From Streptomyces seoulensis (lineage in GTDB: Bacteria; Actinomycetota; Actinomycetes; Streptomycetales; Streptomycetaceae): DNA of 64,000 nucleotides. The notes beneath the pieces are model-generated. The model made no database searches. It saw only the letters and a program-made list of their open reading frames with translations, and was not told where the DNA came from. Numbering within the stretch: position 1 is the first letter of the stretch; each line of letters begins with the position of its first letter. Positions 8,272 to 17,971 of this stretch are shown piece by piece. The stretch spans positions 4,191,001 to 4,255,000 of the forward strand of contig NZ_AP025667.1 in assembly GCF_022846655.1 (NCBI RefSeq), given 5' to 3'. Made by a program: the position numbers and the translations under genes.

Positions 8272-10184
8272 CCGGTCAGGCAGCGCGGGGTGCCGACGAC
8301 GGTGAGGGTGCGCGGCGTCGGCGGTGCGGCGGTGGCGCGGTCCAGGGCGGCCGGGCCGCCGGTCAGCGGGAGCCGGGCGGTGGTGCGGGAGAGGTCGAGG
8401 GTGAGGGTGGGGCGGGTGGAGGGCGGTTCGATGAGGTCCTTGTCGGTGCCCGCGACGACCAGCGCCAGCCGGTGGCCCTCGGGGACGACGTGGTCGGTGG
8501 CGGCCAGGTCGAGGGTCATGGTGTAGGCCCGGCCGGGGGTGAGCGGGACGCCCTTGGCGAGCGAGGCGTGGTGGCCGAGGTCGGCCCAGCCCCGGCTGAC
8601 GACGGTGGCGCCGACGTCGGCCGTCTTCGCCGACGTCGCCTTGAAGCAGGCGCTGTCCCCGGCGGTGCTCTCGCCCCAGCAGGTGCGCTCGGTGAGGGTG
8701 GTGATGCCCTCGGCGCTGTCGGCGTAATCCCGGATGGTGTCCGGGCCGAGGTCGACCAGGACGGCGGACAGGTGGGCGGAGGCGGTGCTCGGGGTGGCGG
8801 TGACGGTCACCTGGGAGGAACCGGAGATCCGCAGCGGGCCGGTGAGCGCCGGGGTGATGAAGGCGGCCTTGTCGTGGGTGGACCTGGTGAGGTCGGCCGC
8901 CCAGTCGGTCTCGCTCCGGCTCGGGTCGTCGGTGAAGGTCTCGGTGCCGGTGGCCCGGCGCGGGCCCAGGGTGCCGACGCCGGGCGTGGTGCCGCCGGCC
9001 GGGTACAGGGTGGTGGTCCGGGTGTCACGCGGCGGCCAGAGCGCGGAGGTGGCCCACTGGTCGGGGTGGCGCTCGATGTCGGCCATGGGCTCGCGGTCGA
9101 TGCCGTTGTCGTAACCGAGGAGCTCGTGGTCGAACCAGCGGTGCAGGGTGTCGACCCAGGCGCCGCGCCGGTAGTCGAAGGGGTCGACGTGGCCGGTCTG
9201 GGAGAGCCAGATCTTCCGCTCGACGCCGTGCTTCGCCAGCGCGTCCCACCACTGGCCGAGGTGCTTGGTGCGGACGTTGAGGTCCTGCATCCCGTGCACC
9301 AGGAACACGCTGGCGCGGACCTTGCCCGCGTCCTTCACGTAGTCCCGCTCGGTCCACAGCGGGGTCCAGTCGCCGGAGTCGGGGCTGCCCTCGGCGAGTT
9401 TCTCCTGTACGGCCGCGCAGTGGGCCTGGGCGGAGTCGCTCTCCACGTATCCGGCGAGTTCGTCGGGGCCGCCGTCGTAGAGCTGGGCGCCCTGGGCGAA
9501 GTAGTAGTCGTACCAGGAGGAGATGCCGCTGATCGGGACGATGGTCTTGAGGTTCCTGACGCCGGTGGCGGCGACGCCGTTGGCGATGGTGGCGTCCCAG
9601 CTCTTGCCGATCATGCCGGTGGCGCCGTTGGTCCAGTCCGCCTTGACCGGTGTGGTGCCGGTGCGGGTGGTGTAGGCGCGGCCGCGGCCGCCGAGCCAGT
9701 CCACGACGGCCTTGGCGGAGCCGATGTCGGAGCGGCCGCCGACGTCCACGCAGCCGTCGCTGCGGTCGGTGCCGGCGAGGTCGACGCCGACGAACGCGTA
9801 GCCACGAGGAACGAAGAAATTGTCGTAGAAAAGGGGCATTTGCACGACGTGGCCTTGCGCGTCGTACGTCTTGAGCTGGCTCTCGTTGCCTCGGCCGCAG
9901 CAGGAGTAGTAGGGGCTGGCGTCCATGATGACGGGCACCTTGCGACCCTGGCGGGCCGGTTCGGACGGGCGGACGATGTCGGCGGCGACGCGGTCGGTGC
10001 GGCCGTCGCCGTCCTCGTCCAGGCCGGTGTCCACCCATACGGACTCGCGGACGGCGTCGGCGTACGAGTAGACGGGCCTGCTCTCGCGCGGTGCCGCCTG
10101 GGCGGCGGACGGGGCGAGGAGGACGGCCGTCAGTGCGCCGACGGCCAGGACCGCGAGCATTCTCCAGAGCGAGCGATTCGGCAT
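8202..10184 (-). CDS. secreted Xaa-Pro dipeptidyl-peptidase (S15/CocE family)
   Basis: A 660-residue secreted serine peptidase. Residues 1-31 form a signal peptide (LAVLAVGALTAVLLAPSAAQAA). The alpha/beta-hydrolase core has the nucleophile elbow GKSWDA near residue 195, HGMQDLNV (acid Asp) near 300 and SQTGHVDPF (catalytic His) near 335. The final third is the jelly-roll XPD_C domain. It releases X-Pro dipeptides from peptides outside the cell. The last ~23 residues are encoded antisense to the 3' end of the MOSC gene and look unconserved (Arg/Ser/Thr-rich), which suggests a lost ancestral stop. Promoter and signal peptide imply expression with other exported peptidases such as the adjacent divergent M1 enzyme. 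Confidence 0.9.
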   Translation of the reverse strand: MPNRSLWRMLAVLAVGALTAVLLAPSAAQAAPRESRPVYSYADAVRESVWVDTGLDEDGDGRTDRVAADIVRPSEPARQGRKVPVIMDASPYYSCCGRGNESQLKTYDAQGHVVQMPLFYDNFFVPRGYAFVGVDLAGTDRSDGCVDVGGRSDIGSAKAVVDWLGGRGRAYTTRTGTTPVKADWTNGATGMIGKSWDATIANGVAATGVRNLKTIVPISGISSWYDYYFAQGAQLYDGGPDELAGYVESDSAQAHCAAVQEKLAEGSPDSGDWTPLWTERDYVKDAGKVRASVFLVHGMQDLNVRTKHLGQWWDALAKHGVERKIWLSQTGHVDPFDYRRGAWVDTLHRWFDHELLGYDNGIDREPMADIERHPDQWATSALWPPRDTRTTTLYPAGGTTPGVGTLGPRRATGTETFTDDPSRSETDWAADLTRSTHDKAAFITPALTGPLRISGSSQVTVTATPSTASAHLSAVLVDLGPDTIRDYADSAEGITTLTERTCWGESTAGDSACFKATSAKTADVGATVVSRGWADLGHHASLAKGVPLTPGRAYTMTLDLAATDHVVPEGHRLALVVAGTDKDLIEPPSTRPTLTLDLSRTTARLPLTGGPAALDRATAAPPTPRTLTVVGTPRCLTGYGDGCTATGSPRRTVPGSSTSR

Positions 10185-10357
10185 GGGCGGACGCTACCCC
10201 CGTCAACACCCGTGCAGAAGAGGGCCTTTCGGTGGTCACCGGGACGCGTGACGGCTGAATGGCGATCGTGTGACGGGAGGGAGCGTGGACACGCCAAGGG
10301 CGGCCGGGACTGAATAGGCTCCGAACAGACTTCCTGTCCCGAAGACTTGGAGCTGAC

Positions 10358-11854
10358 GTGCACCGCAGAATCATCGCGCCGAGCGCACTGGCCGCGGCCT
10401 CCCTCCTGCTGGCGATCCCGGCGTCGGCCGCGACGTTCGCCCCCGGCGCGCCGGGCATCGGCGACCCCTACTACCCGCAGTACGGCAACGGCGGCTACGA
10501 CGTCTCGCACTACGACCTGAGGCTCCAGTACCAGCCGAGGACGGACGAGCTGCAGGGCACCGCGACCATCCTGGCGAAGACCACGCAGGACCTGTCCAGC
10601 TTCGACCTGGACTTCCTGCTGGACGTGAGCGAGGTGCGGGTCAACGGCGCCAAGGCCGCGTTCACCACTTCGGGCGAGCATGAACTGGTGGTCACCCCGA
10701 AGACCCCGCTGGCCAAGGGGACGCAGGTCACCGTGGTCGTCCGCTACAGCGGGGTGCCGTCCACGAAGAGCGCGTACGGCTTCTCCACCTGGCACCGCAC
10801 CCCGGACGGCGCGATCGCGGCCGACGAGCCCGAGGCGGCCTGGTGGTGGTTCCCCAGCAACGACCACCCCAGCGACAAGGCCACCTACGACGTGTCGGTG
10901 GCGGTGCCGGACGGCACCCAGGCGATCTCCAACGGCACGCTCCAGTCGACGAGCTCGAAGCTCGGCTGGACGCGCTACAACTGGCGGCAGGACAAGCCGC
11001 AGGCGACCTACCTGGCCACCCTCGCGCTCGGCCGGTTCGACATCACCACCTCCACCTCCGAGGGCGGGGTGCCGGTGATCAACGCCTACAGCAAGGACCT
11101 CGGCGCGAACGACGGGGCGGCACGGGCGAGCGTGGAGCGCACCGGCGAGCTGGTGGACTGGCTGAGCGGCTATTTCGGGCCGTATCCGTTCTCCTCGGCG
11201 GGCGGTTACGTCCCCAACACCACCACCGGGTACGCGCTGGAGACGCAGACCCGCGTCTACTACAGCCCCAAGCAGTTCGCGGCCGGCTCCAACGCCTCGG
11301 TGGTCGTGCACGAGCTGGCCCACCAGTGGTACGGCGACGACGTGTCGCTCAAGGGCTGGAAGGACATCTGGATCAACGAGGGCTTCGCCCGCTACGCGCA
11401 GTGGCTCTGGTCCGAGCACGAGGGCGAGGGCACCACGCGCGAGCTGGCGGACTACGTGTACGCCTCGCACCCGGCCGACGACCCGTTCTGGACCGTCGCG
11501 CCCGGTGACCCCGGCGCCGACGCCCAGTTCGACCTCGCCGTCTACGACCGTGGCGCGCTCGCCGTGCAGGCGCTGCGCGAGGAGATCGGCGACGACGCGT
11601 TCTTCGCGCTGCTGAAGGGCTGGCCGAAGAAGCACGCCTACGGCAACGCCTCGGTGGCCGACTTCCAGAAGTACGCCGAGCAGGTGTCCGGCAAGCCGCT
11701 GGCCGCGCTCTTCGACACCTGGCTGTTCCAGCCGTCGAAGCCGGACGCGAGGGACGCCGGCGCGGCCTCTCTCGCCCCGTCCGCCGCGGTGAAGGCCGCC
11801 CAGCCGAAGTCGTGGAAGAAGATCGAGGCGACGAACGACGTGCACGCGCACTGA
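10358..11854 (+). CDS. secreted M1 family zinc metallopeptidase
   Basis: A 498-residue exported aminopeptidase-like protein. An N-terminal signal peptide (residues 1-25, ALAAASLLLAIPASAAT) is followed by the M1 beta-sandwich domain and a catalytic domain with HELAH near residue 320 and, 18 residues on, the zinc-binding Glu in NEGFARY. Start is a GTG; GAAGACTTGGAGC upstream gives a plausible SD. The C-terminal ARM domain of large PepN is absent, as in other short Streptomyces M1 proteins. It is divergent from the X-Pro dipeptidyl-peptidase, so the two may act together in extracellular peptide breakdown. Confidence 0.92.
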   Translation: MHRRIIAPSALAAASLLLAIPASAATFAPGAPGIGDPYYPQYGNGGYDVSHYDLRLQYQPRTDELQGTATILAKTTQDLSSFDLDFLLDVSEVRVNGAKAAFTTSGEHELVVTPKTPLAKGTQVTVVVRYSGVPSTKSAYGFSTWHRTPDGAIAADEPEAAWWWFPSNDHPSDKATYDVSVAVPDGTQAISNGTLQSTSSKLGWTRYNWRQDKPQATYLATLALGRFDITTSTSEGGVPVINAYSKDLGANDGAARASVERTGELVDWLSGYFGPYPFSSAGGYVPNTTTGYALETQTRVYYSPKQFAAGSNASVVVHELAHQWYGDDVSLKGWKDIWINEGFARYAQWLWSEHEGEGTTRELADYVYASHPADDPFWTVAPGDPGADAQFDLAVYDRGALAVQALREEIGDDAFFALLKGWPKKHAYGNASVADFQKYAEQVSGKPLAALFDTWLFQPSKPDARDAGAASLAPSAAVKAAQPKSWKKIEATNDVHAH

Positions 11855-11866
11855 GCCCGGCCCCGT

Positions 11867-12763
11867 CTAGGCCGTGACGGCTCCCTCGCCGAGGAGGCCG
11901 TCGCGGCCTATCGCGTCCGCGCGGGTGGCCGGGACGGTGCAGGCGTAGGCGCCCGCCATGGCGCCGTAGCGTGCGCAGCGCTCCGGGGCCTCCCCGGCCA
12001 GGTGGCCGTAGAGGAAGGCGGCGGCGAAGGCGTCTCCCGCGCCGTTGGAGTCGACCACCGGGGCGGGCGGGACCGCTGGGGGGACGTGGATCAGCTCGCC
12101 GTCGGCGAGCAGACGGGCCCCCTCGGCGCCCGCCGTGGCGACGACGATCCGGGCGCGGCCCCGTTCCGCGATCCGGCGCATGGTGCGCTCGGGGTCGGCG
12201 AGGGCGGTGGCGGAGACGAACACGAGGTCGGCCGCGAGGGCGAACGGCTCGTGGTACGGGTTCTCGCCGTCCCAGTCGTGCAGGTCGGTGGAGAGCGGCA
12301 CGCCGGTCTCCCGCAACAGCGGCAGCGCCTCGGCGCAGGGCTGGGTGATGGTCACGTGGACATGCCGGGCGGCCTCGGCGAGGGGACGCAGCACGTCGTC
12401 CGGGAAGCGGTCGCCGGGGCGGGCGCGGCTGGTGTCGTACAGGGAGAGACGGCGGCCGTCGGGGCCGACCAGGTTGACCGCCCGCTTGGTCCCGGCGGGC
12501 TGCGGCAGCGCGGTCAGGGCGATGCCCCGCTCGTGATGGAGGGCCCGGACGAGGTCGCCCTCGGGGTCGTCGCCGATCAGGTCGAGGTGGTGGACGCGCA
12601 GGCCCAGCGCGGCGAGCCCGAGCGCGACGAAGTCGCCGGTCTGCCCGGCGCGGGTGTGGACGCCGGTGTCGACGGGATAGCTGTCGGCGAAGGGCAGCGG
12701 CAGCTCGGGCACGCGGACGATGGTGTCCACCCCGGCACCGCCCAGCACCAGCACGTCGGTCAT
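11867..12763 (-). CDS. PfkB family carbohydrate/nucleoside kinase
   Basis: A 298-residue ribokinase-fold kinase. It opens with VLVLGGAGVDTIVRVPELP and ends with the PfkB signature DSNGAGDAFAAAF (residues about 246-258), whose Asp is the catalytic base; the anion-hole GAGD is intact. The substrate side carries GVHTRAGQTGDFVALGLAALG. Family substrates include ribose, adenosine, fructose and pseudouridine; the sequence does not decide. The start ATG overlaps the stop of the upstream macrodomain gene by 4 bases (ATGA), so the two are translationally coupled, hinting at a substrate derived from ADP-ribose. Confidence 0.9.
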   Translation of the reverse strand: MTDVLVLGGAGVDTIVRVPELPLPFADSYPVDTGVHTRAGQTGDFVALGLAALGLRVHHLDLIGDDPEGDLVRALHHERGIALTALPQPAGTKRAVNLVGPDGRRLSLYDTSRARPGDRFPDDVLRPLAEAARHVHVTITQPCAEALPLLRETGVPLSTDLHDWDGENPYHEPFALAADLVFVSATALADPERTMRRIAERGRARIVVATAGAEGARLLADGELIHVPPAVPPAPVVDSNGAGDAFAAAFLYGHLAGEAPERCARYGAMAGAYACTVPATRADAIGRDGLLGEGAVTA

Positions 12764-13248
12764 GCGCCGCCCTCCCCGTGGTCGTACACGGTCACCGGGA
12801 TGCCCCGGCCCAGCAGCCGCCCGCTCACGAGCGGCTCCACGCGCGGCCACTCGCCGCCCGCCAGACCGCAGCCTATGCGGGGCATGTGCACGGAGGCACC
12901 TAGTTCGATCACCTGGTCCGCGAGCCGTCCGAGCGCGGTGTCGATCGCCTCGTACCGCACCGGGACGCCCTTGCCGCGCCCCCTGATGCCGTGCTGGCCG
13001 ATCATGTTGGCCACCCACAGGCGCGGGCCCACCTCGACGAGCTGGACGGCGCCCAGACCGAAGTCGTTCGCCGCGCGGCCCCGGTACCAGGCCCGGTAGG
13101 CCGCCTCCGGCTCCGGCCAGCGCGCGGACAGCGCGGAGACGAAGCCCCTCCCCCAGCCGCCGATGTCGTTGCAGACATGGGCGATCACCTTGGGGCCCTC
13201 CGCACACGGAACGGTGGCGTCACCCCGGATGTAAAGGATCTCCGACAT
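12760..13248 (-). CDS. macro domain protein (Poa1p/TARG1-like)
   Basis: A 162-residue stand-alone macrodomain. It has the ADP-ribose-binding pattern: GDAT near residue 9, IAHVCNDIGGWGRGF (residues about 23-37, the loop that clasps the distal ribose) and HMPRIGCGLAGGEW near residue 125 binding the diphosphate. This resembles the Poa1p/ALC1-like macrodomain class, which hydrolyses ADP-ribose-1''-phosphate or removes ADP-ribose from proteins or nucleic acids. It is first gene of a two-gene unit with a PfkB kinase. The start ATG lies close behind the converging end of a permease gene. Confidence 0.9.
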   Translation of the reverse strand: MSEILYIRGDATVPCAEGPKVIAHVCNDIGGWGRGFVSALSARWPEPEAAYRAWYRGRAANDFGLGAVQLVEVGPRLWVANMIGQHGIRGRGKGVPVRYEAIDTALGRLADQVIELGASVHMPRIGCGLAGGEWPRVEPLVSGRLLGRGIPVTVYDHGEGGA

Positions 13249-13290
13249 GACGCCACCGTAGGGGCAGCCACTGACAGTGGCCCCGAGCTG

Positions 13291-14769
13291 CTACTTCGTG
13301 AGGTCGGTCAGCTCCCGGTCCGTGTTCGCGGTGACCCGGCGGCGGACGCCGAACCAGCCGGCGACCAGCAGGACGGCGATCAGCGGGATCAGGTAGAGGG
13401 TGCGGCGGCCGACCTCGGGGTCGTTCCACATCATGCCGAGACAGACCAGCAGGAAGGCGATCGTGACGATCTCCGTGACCGGGCTGAACTTGAGCTGGAA
13501 GTGCGGCCGGGTGACCTGGCCCTCGCGGGCACGGCGGACGAAGATCATGTGGCAGACCATGATGATCACCCAGGTGCTGATGATGCCGAGCGAGGCCACG
13601 TTCAGCACGATCTCGAACGCCTGGCTGGGCACGAGGTAGTTCAGGCCGACGCCGAGCACGCAGACCGCGCAGGTCAGCAGGATGCCGCCGTAGGGGACCT
13701 GGCTGCGATTCATCCGGCTGGTGAACTTCGGCGCGGAACCGGCCATGGCCATGGAGCGCAGGATGCGGCCCGTGGAGTACAGGCCGGAGTTCAGCGAGGA
13801 CATGGCGGCGGTGAGCACGACCAGGTTCATCACGTCGCCGGCCGCCGGGATGCCGACCTTGGACAGCACGGTCACGAACGGGCTCTGGTCGGCGGAGTAC
13901 ACCGAGCCGGGCAGCAGCAGCGCGAGCAGGACGACGGAGCCGACGTAGAACACGCCGACGCGCCACATGATCGAGTTCACCGCGCGCGGGACGACCTTCT
14001 CGGGGTGCTCGGTCTCACCGGCGGCGACGCCGACCAGCTCCAGCGCGGCGTACGCGAAGATCACGCCCTGCATGACCAGGACGACGGGCATCATGCCGTG
14101 CGGGAAGATCCCGCCGTGGTCGGTGATGACGCTCAGGCCCGGCTGCTGGCCGTCCACGTCGTGCTGGGTGGCCAGCAGGAAGATGCCGATGAGCATGAAG
14201 CCCACCAGGGTGGCGACCTTGATGATCGCGAACCAGAACTCCATCTCGCCGAAGATCTTCACCGAGATCAGGTTCACGGCGAGCACCACGGCCAGCGCGA
14301 TGAGTGCCAGCACCCACTGCGGTATGGACGTGAACATGCTCCAGTAGTGCGTGTAGAGCGCGATCGCGGTGATGTCGGCGATGCCGGTGGTCGACCAGTT
14401 CAGGAAGTACATCCAGCCGGCGACATAGGCGCCCTTCTCGCCGAGGAACTCGCGCGCGTACGACACGAAGGACCCGGAGGACGGGCGGTACAGGACGAGC
14501 TCGCCGAGCGCCCGGACCACGAAGAACGCGAAGACTCCGCAGACCAGGTAGGCAAGGGCGAGCGCGGGGCCCGCGTTGTGCAGGCGGCCGCCCGCGCCCA
14601 GGAACAGGCCGGTGCCGATGGCGCCGCCGATGGCGATCATGTTGACGTGCCGGGGCTTGAGGTCCTTGCTGTAACCGGCGTCGCCCGCGTCCGCGGGCGT
14701 GTGGGCCTGCTGCGCTGAGGCAGTGGCCGGGGCCGAACCAACGGCGTCCTTGCTCACGGGTCGTTCCAC
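13291..14769 (-). CDS. amino acid permease (APC family, AnsP/GabP-like)
   Basis: A 492-residue permease with about 12 hydrophobic segments. The first helix carries the APC hallmark MIAIGGAIGTGLFLGAGG near residue 48, followed by LGELVLYRPSSGSFVSYA, which is typical of the asparagine/GABA/aromatic amino-acid branch. The start is uncertain: a GTG at 14769 has GGGAG nine bases upstream; a second GTG at 14757 is close behind. The N-terminus is an Ala/Thr/Asp-rich cytoplasmic stretch. It is divergent from a MerR regulator, which may control it. Transport: proton-coupled uptake of an amino acid across the cytoplasmic membrane; the exact substrate is not deducible. Confidence 0.88.
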   Translation of the reverse strand: MERPVSKDAVGSAPATASAQQAHTPADAGDAGYSKDLKPRHVNMIAIGGAIGTGLFLGAGGRLHNAGPALALAYLVCGVFAFFVVRALGELVLYRPSSGSFVSYAREFLGEKGAYVAGWMYFLNWSTTGIADITAIALYTHYWSMFTSIPQWVLALIALAVVLAVNLISVKIFGEMEFWFAIIKVATLVGFMLIGIFLLATQHDVDGQQPGLSVITDHGGIFPHGMMPVVLVMQGVIFAYAALELVGVAAGETEHPEKVVPRAVNSIMWRVGVFYVGSVVLLALLLPGSVYSADQSPFVTVLSKVGIPAAGDVMNLVVLTAAMSSLNSGLYSTGRILRSMAMAGSAPKFTSRMNRSQVPYGGILLTCAVCVLGVGLNYLVPSQAFEIVLNVASLGIISTWVIIMVCHMIFVRRAREGQVTRPHFQLKFSPVTEIVTIAFLLVCLGMMWNDPEVGRRTLYLIPLIAVLLVAGWFGVRRRVTANTDRELTDLTK

Positions 14770-14963
14770 TCTCTGGTACTCCCGGACCTCGTGGGACCGG
14801 TTCCTTACAGGGCGGCCCGCCGCGCGATCGTGTCGCGGTACAGACCAAGGCAGCAGCTTCCCAGAGAGATCACCCGATATGCGGTGGTCCACGTCACAGA
14901 GCGGCACTTCTCACATGACCTTCGCGGGTTTCACACTCTTGCTGCGACAGCGATACTGCTGCG

Positions 14964-15731
14964 ATGACGACCGAGGCCGAGGACCCGACCCTCACCATCG
15001 ACGAGCTGGCGGCACGGTCCGGCGTCACCGTGCGCACGGTGCGTTTCTACGGCACCCGAGGTCTGCTCCCGCCGCCCGAGATAGGTCCCCGACGGGTCGG
15101 ACGGTACGGCCGCGAGCACCTGGCCCGGCTGGCGCTGATCGAGGAGCTGCGGGTCCAGGGGATGACGCTGGCCGCGATCGAGCGCTATCTGAGCCGGCTC
15201 CCGGCCGACCTCACCGCCCAGGACCTCGCGGTGCACCGGGCGGTGGTCTCCTCCTGGGCCCCGGAGGCGGTGGAGACGATCGGCCGCGCGGAACTGGACC
15301 GCCGGGCGGGCCGACGGCTCAGCGACGAGGACGTACGGCGTCTGGCGGCGATGGACGTCCTGGCACCCGAGGAGGACCAGGCGCCCGAGGAGGGGGAGGA
15401 CGCCTACCGGGTCGACTCCGGCATGCTGCGCCTCGCCGTGCAGCTCCTGGACCTGCCCTTCTCCCAGGAGGTCATCCTCGCCGCCCGCACCACCCTGCTC
15501 GACCACTCCCGCGCCGCCGCCCGGGAACTCTCGTCCCTGCTGCGCGACACGGTCACCGAACGCGCCCCGAAGGACGTCCGCACCCTCTCCGCCCACATGC
15601 AGCCCCTGGTGATCCAGGCGCTCCTGACCACCTTCCAGCGGTCGCTGCGGCAGGAGGTGCGGGAGTGGCTGGGGGACGACGACGCGGGGCGCGCCCCGGA
15701 GGACCGAGCCCCCGGAACGCGCCCCGCTTAG
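14964..15731 (+). CDS. MerR family transcriptional regulator
   Basis: A 255-residue regulator. Residues about 9-75 form a MerR winged helix (TIDELAARSGVTVRTVRFYGTRGLLPPP; the Arg-Tyr/Phe pair of the recognition region is intact). The C-terminal effector part is long and helical with no metal-binding Cys, so a metal sensor is unlikely. Its stop is six bases from the stop of the convergent beta-oxidation gene. Placement between the permease and beta-oxidation operon suggests it may regulate one of them, which is inference only. Confidence 0.88.
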   Translation: MTTEAEDPTLTIDELAARSGVTVRTVRFYGTRGLLPPPEIGPRRVGRYGREHLARLALIEELRVQGMTLAAIERYLSRLPADLTAQDLAVHRAVVSSWAPEAVETIGRAELDRRAGRRLSDEDVRRLAAMDVLAPEEDQAPEEGEDAYRVDSGMLRLAVQLLDLPFSQEVILAARTTLLDHSRAAARELSSLLRDTVTERAPKDVRTLSAHMQPLVIQALLTTFQRSLRQEVREWLGDDDAGRAPEDRAPGTRPA

Positions 15732-15737
15732 AAGACG

Positions 15738-17912
15738 TCAGCGGGCGTCGGTGAAGGTCTCCCCCCGCTCCGCCTTCTCCACCAGCAGCGCGGGCGGGGT
15801 GAAGCGGTCTCCGTAGCGGTCCGCCAGTTCGCGGGCCCGTGCCACGAAGCCCGGCAGGCCGCCCTCGTAGCCGTTGACGTACTGCAGGACGCCGCCGGTC
15901 CAGCCGGGGAAGCCGATGCCGAGGATGGAGCCGATGTTGGCGTCGGCGACCGAGGTCAGGACGCCTTCCTCCAGGAGGCGGACGGTGTCCAGGGCCTCCG
16001 CGAAGAGCATCCGCTCCTGCATGTCGCGGAACGGGATCTCGTGACCGGGCTTGGTGAAGTGCTCGCGCAGGCCCGGCCAGAGGCCCGCGCGCCTGCCGTC
16101 CTCGTAGTCGTAGAAGCCGGCGCCGCCGCTGCGGCCGGGGCGGCCGAACTCGTCGACCAGGCGGTCCACGACCTCGTCGGCGGGGTGCGGGGTCCAGGTG
16201 CCGCCCGCCTCCTCCACGGCCCGGCGGGTCTCCGCGCGGATCTTGCGCGGGAGGGTCAGGGTCAGCTCGTCCATCAGGGAGAGGACCTTGGCGGGGTAGC
16301 CGGCCTGGGCGGCGGCCTGCTCCACCGAGGCGGGTTCCACGCCCTCACCGACCATGGCGACGCCCTCGTTGATGAAGTGGCCGATCACCCGTGAGGTGAA
16401 GAAGCCGCGCGAGTCGTTGACGACGATCGGGGTCTTGTTGATCTGCCGGACCAGGTCGAAGGCGCGGGCCAGCGCCTCGTCACCGGTGCGCTCGCCCTTG
16501 ATGATCTCGACCAGCGGCATCTTGTCGACCGGCGAGAAGAAGTGCAGCCCGATGAAGTCGCCCTGGCGCTCGACGCCCTCGGCCAGCGCGGTGATGGGGA
16601 GCGTGGAGGTGTTGGAGCAGAGCAGCGCGTCGGGCTCCACGACGGACTGGATCTCCTGGAACACCTTGTGCTTGAGCGCGGTGTCCTCGAAGACCGCCTC
16701 GATCACCGCGTCGCAGCCCGCGAGGTCGGCCGCGTCGGCGGCCGGGGTGATCCGGGCCAGCAGGGCGTCGGCCTTCTCCTGGCTGGTGCGGCCCTTGGCG
16801 ACGGCCTTGGCGCATAGCTTCTCGGAGTAGCCCTTGCCCTTGGCGGCCGCCTCCAGCGAGACGTCCTTGAGGACGACCTCGATCCCGGCGCGGGCGCAGG
16901 AGTAGGCGATCCCGGCGCCCATCATGCCCGCGCCGAGCACGGCGACCTTGCGCACCTTGCGGGGTTCGATGCCCTTGGGGCGGCTGACGCCGGAGTTGAC
17001 GGCCTGGAGGTCGAAGAAGAACGCCTGGATCATGTTCTTCGCGGTCTGCCCGGCCGCCAGCTCCACGAAGTAGCGGGCCTCGATGACCTGCGCGGTCTCG
17101 AAGTCGACCTGGGCGCCCTCGACCGCGGCGGCGAGGATGTTGCGCGGCGCCGGGTAGGGCGCGCCGCCCGTCTGCTTGCGCAGCGAGGCCGGGAAGGCGG
17201 GCAGGTTGGCGGCGAACTTGGGGTTGGCCGGGGTGCCGCCGGGGATCTTGTAGCCGGGCTTGTCCCAGGGCTGCTGGGACTCGGGGTTGGCGTCGATGAA
17301 GGCGCGGGCCCGGGCGGTCAGCTCCTCCGGCGTCTCCACCACCTCGTGGACGAGGCCGTTCTCCAGAGCGCGGCGCGGGTTGTACTGGGTGCCCTGGAGC
17401 AGCACCTTCAGCAGCGCGTCGGTGATGCCGAGCAGCCGGACGGTACGGGCGACGCCGCCACCGCCGGGGAGCAGGCCGAGGGTGACCTCGGGGCAGCCGA
17501 TCTTGGAGCCGGGGGCGTCGAGGGCGATCCGGTGGTGGCAGGCGAGGGCGATCTCGAAGCCGCCGCCGAGGGCCGCGCCGTTGACCGCGGCGACCACGGG
17601 CACGCCGAGGGTCTCGATGCGGCGCAGGTTCCGCTTGATGGCGAGGCCGCCGTCGAAGAGGTCCTGGGCGGTCTCGGGCGTGACCTTGATCAGGTCGCGC
17701 AGGTCGCCGCCCGCGAAGAAGGTCTTCTTGGCGGAGGTGAGGATGACGCCCCGGACCGATTCCTTCTCGGCCTCCAGCCGGTCGGTGATCACGGCGAGGG
17801 AGTCGCGGAACGCCTGGTTCATGGTGTTCGCGGACTGGCCGGGGTCGTCGAGGACGAGGGTGACGACACCGGTGTCGTCCTGTTCCCAGCGGATGGTGGT
17901 GCTCTCGGTCAT
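15738..17912 (-). CDS. fadB: fatty acid oxidation multifunctional enzyme (FadB/FadJ-like)
   Basis: A 724-residue trifunctional-type enzyme. Residues 1-190: enoyl-CoA hydratase/isomerase (oxyanion loops FAGGDLRDL and NGAALGGGFEIALAC). From about 333: 3-hydroxyacyl-CoA dehydrogenase NAD-binding fold (VAVLGAGMMGAGIAYSCARAG), then the C-terminal dehydrogenase domains (IGLHFFSPVDKMPLVEII). Starting at this ATG gives GGAG nine bases upstream and the family N-terminus. It catalyses hydration of enoyl-CoA and NAD-dependent oxidation of the 3-hydroxyacyl-CoA. The thiolase gene lies 59 bp upstream on the same strand, giving the usual fadA-fadB pair. Confidence 0.94.
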   Translation of the reverse strand: MTESTTIRWEQDDTGVVTLVLDDPGQSANTMNQAFRDSLAVITDRLEAEKESVRGVILTSAKKTFFAGGDLRDLIKVTPETAQDLFDGGLAIKRNLRRIETLGVPVVAAVNGAALGGGFEIALACHHRIALDAPGSKIGCPEVTLGLLPGGGGVARTVRLLGITDALLKVLLQGTQYNPRRALENGLVHEVVETPEELTARARAFIDANPESQQPWDKPGYKIPGGTPANPKFAANLPAFPASLRKQTGGAPYPAPRNILAAAVEGAQVDFETAQVIEARYFVELAAGQTAKNMIQAFFFDLQAVNSGVSRPKGIEPRKVRKVAVLGAGMMGAGIAYSCARAGIEVVLKDVSLEAAAKGKGYSEKLCAKAVAKGRTSQEKADALLARITPAADAADLAGCDAVIEAVFEDTALKHKVFQEIQSVVEPDALLCSNTSTLPITALAEGVERQGDFIGLHFFSPVDKMPLVEIIKGERTGDEALARAFDLVRQINKTPIVVNDSRGFFTSRVIGHFINEGVAMVGEGVEPASVEQAAAQAGYPAKVLSLMDELTLTLPRKIRAETRRAVEEAGGTWTPHPADEVVDRLVDEFGRPGRSGGAGFYDYEDGRRAGLWPGLREHFTKPGHEIPFRDMQERMLFAEALDTVRLLEEGVLTSVADANIGSILGIGFPGWTGGVLQYVNGYEGGLPGFVARARELADRYGDRFTPPALLVEKAERGETFTDAR

Positions 17913-17971
17913 GACAGTCGTCTCCGTAGAAGTCGCTTGGTTCCGCTGATACCGCTGATTCCGCTGGGAGT

